Shown: positions 36,607-46,551 of the stretch, one piece after another | How positions within the stretch are numbered: the first letter of the stretch is position 1 | How the letters are laid out: every line of letters starts with the position of its first letter | NCBI GenBank assembly: GCA_028282845.1 | Contig: JANQGY010000007.1 | Span: 18,019-82,018, forward strand | Direction of reading: 5' to 3' | Length of the DNA stretch: 64,000 nucleotides | Source of the DNA: a bacterium | GTDB taxonomy: Bacteria; Fidelibacterota; Marinisomatia; Marinisomatales; JAHJCW01 | Notes under the pieces: generated by a model | The model's input: only the letters and a program-made list of their open reading frames with translations | What the model was told of the DNA's origin: nothing | The model's database searches: none | Made by a program: the position numbers and the translations under genes

Positions 36607-37567
36607 ACCATTCAAGATTGGAGATATTGAGGTCAAATCCCCGATTCTACTCGCTCCTATGGCCGGAGTAACCGATTATTCCTTTAGAATTCTCTGCAAG
36701 GAATTAGGTGCCGGAGTGGTTTATTCTGAGTTCGTGTCCGCCCATGGTATCATCCGCGAGAACATCAACACACTCGATCTGATCAAATTCTATGATGAAG
36801 AACGCCCGATTGGCGTCCAAATATTCGGCGATTATCCAGAGGTGATGGCTAAAGCCGCGAAATATGTAGTGGATAATTTCCAACCGGATATTCTCGATAT
36901 TAATTATGGCTGCCCGGTTCCCAAGATCACCAAAAAGGGTGCCGGTTCAGCCGCCCTCAAAGACCTCGTCCTAATGAAGGATATAACGCAAGCCGTGGTA
37001 GCATCGGTACCGGAAGTGCCGGTAACCATCAAAATGCGTGCCGGATGGGACTTGCAATCCATCATTGTTGAAAAAGCCGGAGAGTTGCTTGAAAAAGCCA
37101 GCGTAAAGGCAATTGCGCTGCATCCGCGTACCGCCAAACAAACCTACAAAGGCAATGCCAATTGGGAACTAATCAAATTACTGAAAGAAACGGTTTCTAT
37201 ACCGGTGATCGGCAATGGCGACATTACCAAACCAGATGACGTATTTAGAATGTACGAGCAAACCGGCTGTGACGCCATAATGATCGGGCGGGCGGCTTTG
37301 GGCAATCCTTGGTTCTTTAAACAGGCAAATGCTTTGTTACACGGAAATACTGCACCTGAGCCAACGATTCAGGAACGTGTTGAGCTTTGCAAACGCCATT
37401 TTGATCTTTTGCTTGAAAGTCGCGGCACCCGCAAAGGATTATACTTAATGCGCAAGCATTTTGGTTGGTACATCAAAAGTTTCCCCGGCGCTGCTGACTT
37501 CCGTGTTCGATTGGTTGAAGCGGAGAGTATTGATTCAGCCAAATCAATTTTAGATGAGATAATATAA
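36599..37567 (+). CDS. dusB: tRNA-dihydrouridine synthase
   Basis: A 322-residue FMN enzyme that reduces uridines in the tRNA D-loop. TIM-barrel signatures: SPILLAPMAGVTDYSFRILC (about residues 14-33), GVQIFGDYPEVMAKAA, DILDINYGCPVPKITKKGAG (about 98-117, with the catalytic cysteine in NYGCP), TIKMRAGWD, AIALHPRTAKQTYKG and GNGDITKPDD, CDAIMIGRAALGNPW. The NYGCPVPK sequence and length fit the DusB class. It overlaps the upstream GNAT gene by eight bases; no terminator is evident after it. Confidence 0.94.
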   Translation: MIKPFKIGDIEVKSPILLAPMAGVTDYSFRILCKELGAGVVYSEFVSAHGIIRENINTLDLIKFYDEERPIGVQIFGDYPEVMAKAAKYVVDNFQPDILDINYGCPVPKITKKGAGSAALKDLVLMKDITQAVVASVPEVPVTIKMRAGWDLQSIIVEKAGELLEKASVKAIALHPRTAKQTYKGNANWELIKLLKETVSIPVIGNGDITKPDDVFRMYEQTGCDAIMIGRAALGNPWFFKQANALLHGNTAPEPTIQERVELCKRHFDLLLESRGTRKGLYLMRKHFGWYIKSFPGAADFRVRLVEAESIDSAKSILDEII

Positions 37568-37602
37568 CTTGTCAATCAGACAAAGGTTAACAATAAAATA
37601 TT

Positions 37603-37722
37603 CACCCCTGTTTGTCTCCCCTCAAGGGCTTGTCCGCCTGAGGCGGGCTTGTACGCAGTGGCGTGCGGGAATAACAATGTATTATTCCCCTCTTGAGAGG
37701 GGCATCACGCAGTGAAGGGGTG
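37603..37722. repeat. REP-like hairpin-rich repeat element
   Basis: A 120-base GC-richer island inside a 415-base gene-free gap (37568-37982). CACCCCT at 37603 and its complement AGGGGTG at 37716 bound a set of nested hairpins: GTCCGCC-TGA-GGCGGGC (37632-37648), ACGC-AGTG-GCGT (37653-37664), GGGAATAA/TTATTCCC (37667-37689) and CCCCTC-TTGA-GAGGGG (37687-37702). The make-up resembles dispersed extragenic palindromes common in Bacteroidota-related genomes. A possible remnant of a second unit lies near 37787-37806. The rest of the gap is AT-rich and holds only the pruA leader with AAAGGT before its ATG. Confidence 0.6.
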
Positions 37723-37982
37723 TGTAAGATATAACAAATATCCTTTCTTCCATCTACATTAAATATTACGATGGATAAGTTAATTTTCCCCTCTTCAAAA
37801 TGGGGAGAACACATTTTTTAAAGGAATGACCGAAACTTTTATTTGAATTTAAATTATAATTATTCTTTTTGTTTTATCAGTTTGAATAACTCTTTCTGTC
37901 ATTGATTTTGTATCGTCCAAACCGATAAATTTCAAATTACATTTTATTATAATTATCAACATTTTAAAGGTAGAAAACAGCA

Positions 37983-39617
37983 ATGCAAAATTCAAAAGTA
38001 GCAGTACCAATTCCGGTCAACGATCCAATCCGTTCCTACGCTCCCGGAACTCCCGAAAGAACAGCGCTAAAGGAAAAAATAAAAGAATTAAAAAATCAGG
38101 TAATTGATATTCCGCTGATAATCGGCGGAAAAGAAATTAGAACCGGCAATACCGTAGAGTGTGTGATCCCGCACAATCATAAGCATGTATTGGCAAATTA
38201 TCATCTCGCCAGTGAAAAGGAAGTACAAATGGCGATTGATGCTGCAATGGAAGCATGGAAAACTTGGTCAGTAATGCCTTGGGAATCACGTGTCGCAATT
38301 TTCAAGAAAATGGCGTCATTACTGCAAGGTCCCTATCGCTATACGCTTAACGCCGCCACGATGCTGAATGTTAGCAAAAATGCTTTCCAAGCGGAGATAG
38401 ATTCCGCCTGCGAGCTTGTTGATTTTTATAATTTTAACGCCTACTATGCTCAGGAAATTTATGAACAACAGCCGCCCATTTCTCCGGATGGTATGTGGAA
38501 TCAATCCGAGCATCGCCCGTTAGAAGGTTTCATTTTTGCCGTAACACCATTTAATTTTGTTAGTATCGGAGGCAATCTGCCGACTGCCCCGGCACTAATG
38601 GGCAATGTCGCACTATGGAAACCGGCTTCCTCTGCGGTGTATCCGGCGTATTTCTTGTTGGAAATGTTCAAAGACGCCGGTCTGCCTGATGGTGTCATCA
38701 ATTTCATCCCCGGTCCCGGTTCAAAAGTCGGTCCTGTTGTGATGGATAATGAAAATCTTGCCGGAATTCATTTTACCGGTTCAACCGCCGTATTCCAAAA
38801 TATGTGGAAGACTGTTGGTGACAATATTGATAAATACAAATCTTATCCACGAATTGTTGGTGAAACGGGTGGAAAAGATTTTATGATAGCCCACGAATCG
38901 GCCGATATTGATGCTTTAGTAACAGCGATGATTCGCGGCGCTTTCGAGTACCAAGGACAAAAGTGTTCGGCACTTTCCCGCACATATATTCCATCAAGTA
39001 TTTGGGATGAGGTTAAAGAAAAATATATCAAGCAGGTCAAAACTATTAAAATGGGTGATGTTGAGGAATTTGGTAATTTTGTCAATGCTGTAATTGACAA
39101 AGCCGCCTTCAATTCAATTACTCAGTATATTGATTATGCCAAAGAATCCAAGGATGCCGAAATCCTGACAGGTGGTAATTATGATGACTCCGAAGGATAT
39201 TTCATTGAACCGACCACTATTCTAACTAAAGATCCCCATTTTAAAACAATGGAAGAAGAGATCTTCGGGCCGGTTTTAACAATCTATGTTTATGATCCCA
39301 AACAATGGAATGAAACGCTTGAATTAGTGAATAATACATCGCCTTATGCGTTAACGGGCTGTGTATTCTCTAATGATCGGGGAAAAATAATTGAGGCTTC
39401 CCAAACATTAACACACGCCGCCGGCAATTTTTATATTAATGATAAACCAACCGGTGCCGTGGTTGGTCAGCAACCATTTGGCGGCGGCAGGGCAAGTGGA
39501 ACCAATGACAAAGCCGGCTCAATGTTCAATCTATTGCGATGGGTCTCACAGCGCACAATTAAAGAGACATTTGTACCGCCAAAAGATTATCGCTATCCAT
39601 TTATGGACAAAGAATAA
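37983..39617 (+). CDS. pruA: L-glutamate gamma-semialdehyde (1-pyrroline-5-carboxylate) dehydrogenase
   Basis: A 544-residue NAD-dependent aldehyde dehydrogenase of the ALDH4 class, which oxidises glutamate semialdehyde to glutamate in proline breakdown. Family blocks: VTPFNFVSIGGNLPTAPALMGN (about residues 180-200, cofactor side), FTGSTAVFQNMWKTVG, the general-base RIVGETGGKDFMIAHESAD (Glu near residue 292) and GAFEYQGQKCSALSRTYIP with the catalytic cysteine near residue 325. PTGAVVGQQPFGGGRASGTNDKAG is typical of the C-terminal end. No proline dehydrogenase is adjacent, so the substrate may come from arginine/ornithine or from an unlinked PutA-like enzyme. Confidence 0.93.
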   Translation: MQNSKVAVPIPVNDPIRSYAPGTPERTALKEKIKELKNQVIDIPLIIGGKEIRTGNTVECVIPHNHKHVLANYHLASEKEVQMAIDAAMEAWKTWSVMPWESRVAIFKKMASLLQGPYRYTLNAATMLNVSKNAFQAEIDSACELVDFYNFNAYYAQEIYEQQPPISPDGMWNQSEHRPLEGFIFAVTPFNFVSIGGNLPTAPALMGNVALWKPASSAVYPAYFLLEMFKDAGLPDGVINFIPGPGSKVGPVVMDNENLAGIHFTGSTAVFQNMWKTVGDNIDKYKSYPRIVGETGGKDFMIAHESADIDALVTAMIRGAFEYQGQKCSALSRTYIPSSIWDEVKEKYIKQVKTIKMGDVEEFGNFVNAVIDKAAFNSITQYIDYAKESKDAEILTGGNYDDSEGYFIEPTTILTKDPHFKTMEEEIFGPVLTIYVYDPKQWNETLELVNNTSPYALTGCVFSNDRGKIIEASQTLTHAAGNFYINDKPTGAVVGQQPFGGGRASGTNDKAGSMFNLLRWVSQRTIKETFVPPKDYRYPFMDKE

Positions 39618-39755
39618 AAATTGTTTATAATACTTTCAAAATGACAGATTATAAGTATAAAATATTGTTTTATCGCCAGAGATTTGGGTTCTGTTAATCA
39701 AACCAATCTTTTTATCAATGAACTATTTTTATTAACAATTTTTAAAGGAATTAAA

Positions 39756-41072
39756 ATGTCAAAAGTAAAAACAATTATAATGGGCGCCGCCGGGCGCGAT
39801 TTTCACAATTTCAATTTAATCTATCGTGAAAATGAAAAATACGATGTGGTTGCTTTCACAGCTACACAAATACCGGATATCGAAGGTCGTCAATATCCTG
39901 CTGAATTAGCCGGGAAACTCTATCCTAACGGTATTCCAATCCATGATGAATCTGATCTGGAACAATTAATCAAAGACAATCAAATTGAAGAAGTTGTATT
40001 TTCATATTCAGACATCTCTCACGAAGATGTTATGCACAAAGCTTCCAATGTAATGGCTTGGGGTGCTCATTTCAAAATACTTGGCGGTGAACCGACAATG
40101 GTAAAATCAACTAAACCGGTTATTTCGGTTTGCGCTATTCGAACCGGCTGTGGTAAAAGTCAGACTACCCGCCGCGTTGCTCAAATTCTTAAAGATGCCG
40201 GTCATAAAGTTGCGGCAATCCGGCATCCGATGCCCTACGGTGATCTTGCAAAACAAGCCGTGCAACGCTTTGCCACTTTGGAAGACCTGAAGAAGCATGA
40301 ATGTACAATTGAGGAGATGGAAGAATACGAACCGCATATCAATACCGGTACAATTGTGTATGCCGGCGTTGATTATGAGGCAATCGTTCGTGAAGCTGAA
40401 AAGGAAGCCGATATAATTCTTTGGGATGGCGGCAATAACGACATGCCATTCTATAAACCCGATCTGAGCATTGTTGTTGTTGATCCACACCGTTCGGGGC
40501 ACGAACGTTTATATTATCCCGGCGAAACTAATCTCTTAATGGCTGATGTCGTAGTTATTAATAAAATTGATACCGCCGATACCGAAGATATTGACGAAGT
40601 CAGATGGAGTGTACGTGAAGCCAATCCTAATGCTATTATCATTGATGCTGCATCACCAATATCCGTCGAAGAAACCGAATTGATTCTTGGCAAAACCGCT
40701 TTAGTCGTGGAAGACGGTCCGACTTTAACGCATGGTGAAATGACTTACGGAGCCGGAATGGTGGCAGCCGAAAAATTCGGCGCAGCCGATGTGGTTGATC
40801 CAAGACCTTATACAGTTGGTTCAATTACCGAGACTTTTGAAAAATATCCTGACATCGGTGAACTTTTACCGGCTATGGGCTATGGTGATCAACAAATCAA
40901 GGATCTTGAAAAAACAATCGCCAAAACAAAATGTGATGTGGTTATTATCGGTACTCCGATTGATTTGCGCCGAGTAATCGATATCAAACAACCGTCAGTA
41001 CGCGTCTCCTACGATTTACAAGAGATCGGCAAACCGACCTTAACCGATGTCCTAAAACCATTTTTAAAATAG
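39756..41072 (+). CDS. COG2403-type GTPase related to cyclic 2,3-diphosphoglycerate synthetase
   Basis: A 438-residue cytoplasmic protein of the COG2403 family. An N-terminal Rossmann-like part (KTIIMGAAGRDFHNFNLIYR) is followed by a P-loop NTPase domain: Walker A AIRTGCGKSQTTRR (about residues 127-140), DIILWDGGNNDMPFYKPDL (Walker B region) and the guanine-type NKID near residue 270. The archaeal prototype makes cyclic 2,3-diphosphoglycerate; most bacterial members have no proven function. Start at ATG 39756 with AAAGGA upstream; a longer frame begins at 39684 without support. The carbamate kinase gene begins directly after the stop, so the two probably work in one pathway. Confidence 0.83.
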   Translation: MSKVKTIIMGAAGRDFHNFNLIYRENEKYDVVAFTATQIPDIEGRQYPAELAGKLYPNGIPIHDESDLEQLIKDNQIEEVVFSYSDISHEDVMHKASNVMAWGAHFKILGGEPTMVKSTKPVISVCAIRTGCGKSQTTRRVAQILKDAGHKVAAIRHPMPYGDLAKQAVQRFATLEDLKKHECTIEEMEEYEPHINTGTIVYAGVDYEAIVREAEKEADIILWDGGNNDMPFYKPDLSIVVVDPHRSGHERLYYPGETNLLMADVVVINKIDTADTEDIDEVRWSVREANPNAIIIDAASPISVEETELILGKTALVVEDGPTLTHGEMTYGAGMVAAEKFGAADVVDPRPYTVGSITETFEKYPDIGELLPAMGYGDQQIKDLEKTIAKTKCDVVIIGTPIDLRRVIDIKQPSVRVSYDLQEIGKPTLTDVLKPFLK

Positions 41073-42014
41073 ATGAAAACTGCAATGATCGCCCTTGGGG
41101 GGAATGCCCTTTCCCCCAAGGGCGAAACCGGCACCATCGCACAGCAATTCGCTAAAACCCGTGAGAGTTTGGAAGGGATTTTCAATCTTATTGCTCAAGA
41201 ATATCAGATTTGTATAACCCACGGTAATGGCCCGCAAGTCGGCGATGAATTATTAAGGATGGATCTTACGCACGATGCAGTTCCTGCCCATCCTTTGGGT
41301 GTATGCGTAGCGAGCACACAAGGCAGTATCGGCTACATGATACAACAGTCATTGCAAAACCTTTTGCGGAGAAAAAAAATTGATCGGGAAGTTGTAACTT
41401 TCATCACGCAGGTTGTGGTTGACTTTGACGATCCTGCGATTAAAAATCCGACCAAATTTATCGGACACTCCTACGCCAAAAATGAGATCGAAGTATTAGC
41501 CCAAAAATTTGATTGGGAAATTGCTGAACAGAATCCGGGTAAATGGCGGCGAATTGTACCATCGCCCCTGCCTCAATATATTTTAAATGGAATCAGTTTA
41601 AAGAAATTAGTTGATCACGGATCAATTGTACTGACTGCCGGCGGTGGCGGCATTCCGGTTTATTATGACGAAAATAATAATCTCGAAGGTTTGGATGCCG
41701 TGATTGATAAAGATTATTCGGCAGCTTTGATGGGCAGAATACTTAAAGCTGAGGAATTATGGATAATTACCGATATTGATCATGCCTATCTAAATTATGA
41801 CAAGCAAAATGAAGAGAAGATTGGTAAAATCACTCCGGATCAAGCAAAGCAGTATCTTGATGAGGGTCACTTCCAAGCCGGCAGCATGAAACCCAAAATT
41901 GAAGCAGCTCTATATTTTTTAAAATATCACGGCGAAAAAGTGGTGATAACTTCCATATCCAATATCCAAAACGCCATTGAAGGAATGTCGGGTACTATAA
42001 TTAGGAATCAGTAA
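41073..42014 (+). CDS. arcC: Carbamate kinase
   Basis: A 313-residue amino-acid-kinase-fold enzyme that interconverts carbamoyl phosphate plus ADP and ATP plus carbamate. Signatures: [14 protein letters not shown] (about residues 5-18), [81 protein letters not shown] and [20 protein letters not shown]. No ornithine carbamoyltransferase or arginine deiminase is adjacent, so the source of carbamoyl phosphate is not an obvious ADI pathway. Stop of the GTPase gene and ATG abut; its own end overlaps sucC by one base. Confidence 0.95.
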   Translation: MKTAMIALGGNALSPKGETGTIAQQFAKTRESLEGIFNLIAQEYQICITHGNGPQVGDELLRMDLTHDAVPAHPLGVCVASTQGSIGYMIQQSLQNLLRRKKIDREVVTFITQVVVDFDDPAIKNPTKFIGHSYAKNEIEVLAQKFDWEIAEQNPGKWRRIVPSPLPQYILNGISLKKLVDHGSIVLTAGGGGIPVYYDENNNLEGLDAVIDKDYSAALMGRILKAEELWIITDIDHAYLNYDKQNEEKIGKITPDQAKQYLDEGHFQAGSMKPKIEAALYFLKYHGEKVVITSISNIQNAIEGMSGTIIRNQ

Positions 42015-43186
42015 TGAAAATACACGAATACCAAGGGAAAGCAATTTTAAAAGAATATGGTGTTGCCGTACCTGATGGCTACCCTGCCCTATCGGTAAAA
42101 GAAGCGCTACAAGCCTATGAAAAACTCGGCGGCGAAATTGCAGTTGTAAAAGCGCAGATTCATGCCGGCGGTCGCGGCAAAGGCGGTGGTGTCAAAATTG
42201 CCAAAAATCGTGACGAATTTGAGAAATATGCCAATGATATTTTGGGGATGAATCTAATAACTCACCAAACCGGCCCGGAAGGAAAGGAAGTTCAACGATT
42301 ATTGATTGAACAAGGAATTGACATAGCAAGAGAATTGTATGCCGGATTAGTTTTGGATCGTGAAAAACGGAAATACGCTTTTATGGTATCAACCAAAGGT
42401 GGCACAGAAATAGAAAAAGTTGCCGCGGAAACACCGGATAAAATTGTAAAGGAATGGATTGATCCAAGTATAGGTTTGCAAGAAATTCAACTTCAAAATT
42501 TGGTAAATGCGCTTGGACTCCAAGGCGATCAAGCCAAAAATGGTATCAATATTCTCAAGGCACTTTGGGAAGTGTTTATCGCTAAGGATTGCTCGTTAAT
42601 TGAAATAAATCCCTTGGTAGTCACAAAAGCTGATCAAGTAATTGCACTTGATGCAAAGGTAAATTTTGATGATAACGGACTATTCAGGCACAAAGATTTA
42701 ATGGATTTGCGCGATATTTCCGAAGAAGATCCTGCTGAGGTAGAAGCAAGCAAATATAACTTAAATTATATAAAACTTGACGGCAATGTCGGTTGTATGG
42801 TCAATGGCGCCGGATTGGCAATGGCAACCATGGATATTATCAAATTGTATGGCGGTGAACCCGCTAATTTCCTTGATGTTGGCGGAGTTGCCAATGCCGA
42901 AACCGTTGCCAACGGCTTCAAAATAATATTATCAGACCCAAATGTAAAATCAATTGTGATTAATATTTTTGGAGGAATTGTCAGAGGCGACCGCGTTGCG
43001 CAAGGTGTTATAGATGCTATGGAAACCATTTCAGTAAATGTGCCGGTAATTGTCCGTTTAGAAGGAACCAATGCTAAACAAGCGGCTGAGTTGCTAAATA
43101 ATTCGAGTTTGGATTTTATCGTGGCTACCAGTTTTGCCGATGCCGCTCAAAAGGCAGTTGAGGCTGCTAAGGAGATACAACAATGA
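42014..43186 (+). CDS. sucC: Succinyl-CoA synthetase beta subunit
   Basis: A 390-residue ATP-grasp subunit of succinyl-CoA synthetase (ADP-forming type likely), a TCA-cycle enzyme. N-terminal [20 protein letters not shown], the nucleotide loop [19 protein letters not shown] (about residues 45-63), [21 protein letters not shown] (Mg site), [51 protein letters not shown] and [15 protein letters not shown] are all present. It overlaps sucD by four bases. Together with arcC and ndk it forms a cluster of enzymes that exchange phosphoryl groups with nucleotides. Confidence 0.97.
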   Translation: MKIHEYQGKAILKEYGVAVPDGYPALSVKEALQAYEKLGGEIAVVKAQIHAGGRGKGGGVKIAKNRDEFEKYANDILGMNLITHQTGPEGKEVQRLLIEQGIDIARELYAGLVLDREKRKYAFMVSTKGGTEIEKVAAETPDKIVKEWIDPSIGLQEIQLQNLVNALGLQGDQAKNGINILKALWEVFIAKDCSLIEINPLVVTKADQVIALDAKVNFDDNGLFRHKDLMDLRDISEEDPAEVEASKYNLNYIKLDGNVGCMVNGAGLAMATMDIIKLYGGEPANFLDVGGVANAETVANGFKIILSDPNVKSIVINIFGGIVRGDRVAQGVIDAMETISVNVPVIVRLEGTNAKQAAELLNNSSLDFIVATSFADAAQKAVEAAKEIQQ

Positions 43187-44058
43187 GTATTCTTGTTGAT
43201 AAAGAAACACGTTTGATTGTGCAGGGCTTCACCGGACAGGAAGGCTCATTTCATGGCGAACAAATGATCAGATATGGTACACAGGTTGTTGCCGGTGTTA
43301 CTCCGGGTAAAGGGGGCGATAACCATTTGAGGACACCGGTTTTTGATACAGTAAAGGATGCCAAGAATGACACAGCAGCTAACGCCTCAGTAATATTCGT
43401 ACCGCCGGCTTATGCCGCCGATGCCATCATGGAAGCCGTAGCGGCTGAAATTGAATTGGTAATATGTATTACCGAGGGAATTCCAACCAAAGATATGGTT
43501 GCTGTAAATCACAATCTTAAAGGAAGCAAAACCCGTCTTATAGGTCCAAACTGCCCGGGCGTGATTTCACCCGGGAAATGTAAGATCGGCATTATGCCCG
43601 GTTTTATTCATGTCCCCGGTAATATTGGCATAATTTCCCGTTCCGGCACGCTGACTTATGAAGCCGTTTATCAGATCAGCAATAATGGTATGGGGCAATC
43701 CACATCAATAGGTATTGGCGGTGATCCAATAAATGGAACCAACTTTGTTGATGCACTAACATTATTTGCCCAAGATGATGAAACACATGGCATTGTAATG
43801 ATCGGTGAGATCGGCGGTAGCGCCGAAGAGGATGCGGCACAATGGGTTATCGAAAATAATTTCGATAAACCGATCGTAGCGTTTATCGCCGGACGGACCG
43901 CACCACCCGGTCGCCGGATGGGTCATGCCGGCGCAATTATTGATGGTGGACAAGGAACAGCTGAGGATAAGATGCAGGCTCTAAATGCAGCCAATATTAC
44001 TGTTGTGGATAATCCCGCTGATATTGGATTAACAATGAAAAAATTAATAGAGGTATGA
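43183..44058 (+). CDS. sucD: Succinyl-CoA synthetase alpha subunit
   Basis: A 291-residue CoA-binding subunit carrying the phosphohistidine. [20 protein letters not shown] and AGVTPGKGG form the CoA site; [21 protein letters not shown] (about residues 120-140) and [16 protein letters not shown] follow; the active-site histidine is in [20 protein letters not shown] near residue 246. Normal length. Start overlaps sucC and its stop overlaps ndk by four bases, so stoichiometric translation is expected. Confidence 0.97.
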   Translation: MSILVDKETRLIVQGFTGQEGSFHGEQMIRYGTQVVAGVTPGKGGDNHLRTPVFDTVKDAKNDTAANASVIFVPPAYAADAIMEAVAAEIELVICITEGIPTKDMVAVNHNLKGSKTRLIGPNCPGVISPGKCKIGIMPGFIHVPGNIGIISRSGTLTYEAVYQISNNGMGQSTSIGIGGDPINGTNFVDALTLFAQDDETHGIVMIGEIGGSAEEDAAQWVIENNFDKPIVAFIAGRTAPPGRRMGHAGAIIDGGQGTAEDKMQALNAANITVVDNPADIGLTMKKLIEV

Positions 44059-44483
44059 TGAATAATAGAACTTTTGCAATTATTAAACCGGATGCCGTGA
44101 GAAACAATTATGATGGTAAAATTATTGATCAAATTCTAAGAAGTGGTTTTAAGGTAATTTCAGCCAAAAAAATCCGGATGACCAAACAACAGGCTGAAGG
44201 CTTCTATGCCATCCACAAAGGTAAACCTTTTTATCAGGAACTGACCGAATTTATGTCTTCCGGTCCGTCATGGGTTTTAGCATTAGAAAAAGAAAATGCT
44301 GTAGTGGAATGGAGGAAAACGATTGGAGCTACCAATCCTGCTGAAGCTGATGATGGTACAATCCGAAAATTATATGCTATAAGTCTTGGAGAAAATGCTG
44401 TACATGGTTCTGACAGCGATGAAAATGCCCAAATTGAAATTGCTTTTTTCTTTTCCGAAGCGGAACTTATTGCCAGTCAATAA
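44055..44483 (+). CDS. ndk: Nucleoside diphosphate kinase
   Basis: A 142-residue NDK balancing nucleoside triphosphates through a phosphohistidine. [20 protein letters not shown] at the start, [22 protein letters not shown], and the active site [21 protein letters not shown] with the catalytic His near residue 116. The genes sucCD and ndk side by side allow GTP or ATP made by succinyl-CoA synthetase to be equilibrated at once. Last gene of the operon; no clear terminator follows in the 73-base gap. Confidence 0.97.
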   Translation: MMNNRTFAIIKPDAVRNNYDGKIIDQILRSGFKVISAKKIRMTKQQAEGFYAIHKGKPFYQELTEFMSSGPSWVLALEKENAVVEWRKTIGATNPAEADDGTIRKLYAISLGENAVHGSDSDENAQIEIAFFFSEAELIASQ

Positions 44484-44556
44484 TTATTGTTTTTTTCAAA
44501 ATTGAGACTCAAATTTAAAGACTTGGTTATTTAACTTTTTTTAACAGGATCATATC

Positions 44557-45312
44557 ATGAAGAGAGCACTAGTCTTAAGCATAGTATTTTTATTAATACT
44601 TGGCTGTCAGCAGGAAGCTGTTACCGGCTATGTCGGACAACAATTCCTACTAAAAGCTGATGTACCAAATGAAGTTGGAACCTTTGATTATATATGGAAA
44701 ATAACCGACTTGCCGGAAGCAAGCAAGCTAACTTTGGCAGATATGCAATTTTCCGAAGATGAATCTCAAGCTATCTTCATTCCTGATGTAGCCGGTCATT
44801 ATACATTGCAAGTAACCGTTTGGAAATATACTGATAAGTTAGGCGCAATTGCCTATACCTATGACATTACCGAACAGGAAATTGATACGGAAACTGTTAA
44901 TACTGATGCTTGGTTAAATGAATCAGTCGATGAAACCAAAGAAGAACAGCAGGAAATAGCAGAAAAACCTGATTCAGCTATTACTGAAGAAAAGAAAATT
45001 AATAATACTGTTGATACCGAGACAGAGACATTGGAAACCTCAACTGCACCACCCCCGCCAATTGTGACGACAGAAGCAAATTTCACAATTCAAGTCGCTG
45101 CCGAATCCAATAAAGACGCTGCACAGCGGATAGTTGATAAATTCAAAATGGCTGGTTTTGATGCTTATATTCAGGAAGTTACAACTGCCTCCGATCAAAC
45201 TTTGTTCAGAATAAGGATCGGCCGTTATGCAACACAAGAAGCAGCCCGTACTGATGCTCAGCGCTTAGAACTTGAGTATGGCACGGACACCTGGATCACC
45301 AATATCCGGTAA
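44557..45312 (+). CDS. SPOR-domain lipoprotein
   Basis: A 251-residue envelope lipoprotein: signal peptide ending in the lipobox LILGC (cysteine near residue 17), a beta-sandwich-like part (VGQQFLLKADVPNEVGTFDYIW, VAGHYTLQVTVWKY) suggestive of an Ig/PKD fold, an acidic linker (about 105-170), and a C-terminal SPOR domain (about 175-251, FTIQVAAESNKDAAQRIVDKF and FRIRIGRYATQEAARTDAQR). SPOR domains bind denuded glycan strands at the division septum, so this protein probably sits at the septal wall. It is 26 bases upstream of the next membrane-protein gene. Confidence 0.85.
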   Translation: MKRALVLSIVFLLILGCQQEAVTGYVGQQFLLKADVPNEVGTFDYIWKITDLPEASKLTLADMQFSEDESQAIFIPDVAGHYTLQVTVWKYTDKLGAIAYTYDITEQEIDTETVNTDAWLNESVDETKEEQQEIAEKPDSAITEEKKINNTVDTETETLETSTAPPPPIVTTEANFTIQVAAESNKDAAQRIVDKFKMAGFDAYIQEVTTASDQTLFRIRIGRYATQEAARTDAQRLELEYGTDTWITNIR

Positions 45313-45338
45313 TTAATTAGTATTCTGCATCGGAACGA

Positions 45339-46493
45339 ATGAATTTCTATTTTGACATAAGAGATGTCTTCCGTGCGCCGCGTTTAGCATTCAGCGGTAA
45401 AAAAATCTGGCTATTTCTAAAAGCTAATATCTTTGGCTTTACTGTATATTGGTTAGTTGCAAATATTGCTTTAACCATCAGCGGTTACGGTTTTAGCAAC
45501 AGTATAGATCACTTCGGACTGTATCCCTGCTTATTTAGAATTGAAGAACCTTCTCTTATAGCTTCTATAATATACTTTTCAGGTATAATAATATGGATTA
45601 TGGCAATTCTCTATGCTTGCACAGGTGTTGCCCGCTTAACTATTCAACAATTGAAAGGCAATGATTCCTACTCAGTTTCTGACGCCCAAAAATTTACCAA
45701 AGAATATCGAGTGCCTGTTATAATGAGTTCGGTTTCCGTAGTAATCATCGCATTGTTTTTTGTTGCGATCGCTACAATCTTTGGATTGTTAGGTAAAATT
45801 CCGCTGCTTGGTGAGATATTATTCGCATTGTTATACGTTGTTTATTTCTTCGGCGCAGTCTTTACCATTTATACTCTGATTGTATTTGTGGTAACACTAA
45901 TTTATTCACCCGCAATCGTTGCAACAATGGAAGAGGATACGATGGGCACAGTATTCCAAAGTTATTCCATCACATGGTCGCAGCCTTGGCGAATAATCGT
46001 CTATAATAGCGTTTTGCTTCCAGTTCTCGGAATTGGTGTATATGTGCTAAAATTGACATTGATAGCAGCCTACAAATTCATCAATCTGATCTTCGGTACA
46101 GATTGGCTGATGGGTGAAAAAGTACAAAATGTGGTTGCTTGGGCGAGCGATTTAGTACTGCCAAACATTACATTTTTTAGTAATTATCAAAATCTGTTTG
46201 CTTTCGCTTCCAAAGAAAATCCTATTTTTCCGACTCTTCAAGATGGTGTCGCCTTGCCGATCTCAGAGTACTTTGCCGGTACTCTATTAGCAATGGTCTT
46301 TTTTATATTATTGGTTATTTTACTATCATACGGTTTATCAATCTTCGCGGTTGGGCAAACATTGATTTTTACCATTCTTAAGAAGAAATCGAACGATGAA
46401 AATCTTTTGGAGCGTCCCGATAAAGATTCAATTATTATTGATGAAAATTCTGTTGATAATGAAGAAGATAATAGGCTAACAAAGGAAGAATGA
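45339..46493 (+). CDS. Multi-pass membrane protein of unknown function
   Basis: A 384-residue protein with about six transmembrane helices (near 28-48, 77-97, 118-140, 152-180, 218-240 and 320-345) and a charged cytoplasmic tail ending DNEEDNRLTKEE. The N-terminus FYFDIRDVFRAPRLAFSGKKIWLF is amphipathic. I recognise no named family; it has the general look of the uncharacterised envelope proteins found beside SPOR lipoproteins. It is co-directional with the SPOR lipoprotein upstream and the lipid operon downstream, which suggests an envelope role but does not prove it. Confidence 0.7.
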   Translation: MNFYFDIRDVFRAPRLAFSGKKIWLFLKANIFGFTVYWLVANIALTISGYGFSNSIDHFGLYPCLFRIEEPSLIASIIYFSGIIIWIMAILYACTGVARLTIQQLKGNDSYSVSDAQKFTKEYRVPVIMSSVSVVIIALFFVAIATIFGLLGKIPLLGEILFALLYVVYFFGAVFTIYTLIVFVVTLIYSPAIVATMEEDTMGTVFQSYSITWSQPWRIIVYNSVLLPVLGIGVYVLKLTLIAAYKFINLIFGTDWLMGEKVQNVVAWASDLVLPNITFFSNYQNLFAFASKENPIFPTLQDGVALPISEYFAGTLLAMVFFILLVILLSYGLSIFAVGQTLIFTILKKKSNDENLLERPDKDSIIIDENSVDNEEDNRLTKEE

Positions 46494-46551
46494 TTAGGCT
46501 TAATTGTTCTTGTTTGAACCTTTATTAATAGTTAGCTTTTTGCCCTGAAAA

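Noticed and set aside
37602..37814. 70-residue minus-strand frame reading HTPSLRDAPLKRG
   Set aside because: It lies across the hairpin-rich repeat element; such frames are by-products of the repeat and have no homologous protein family that I know.
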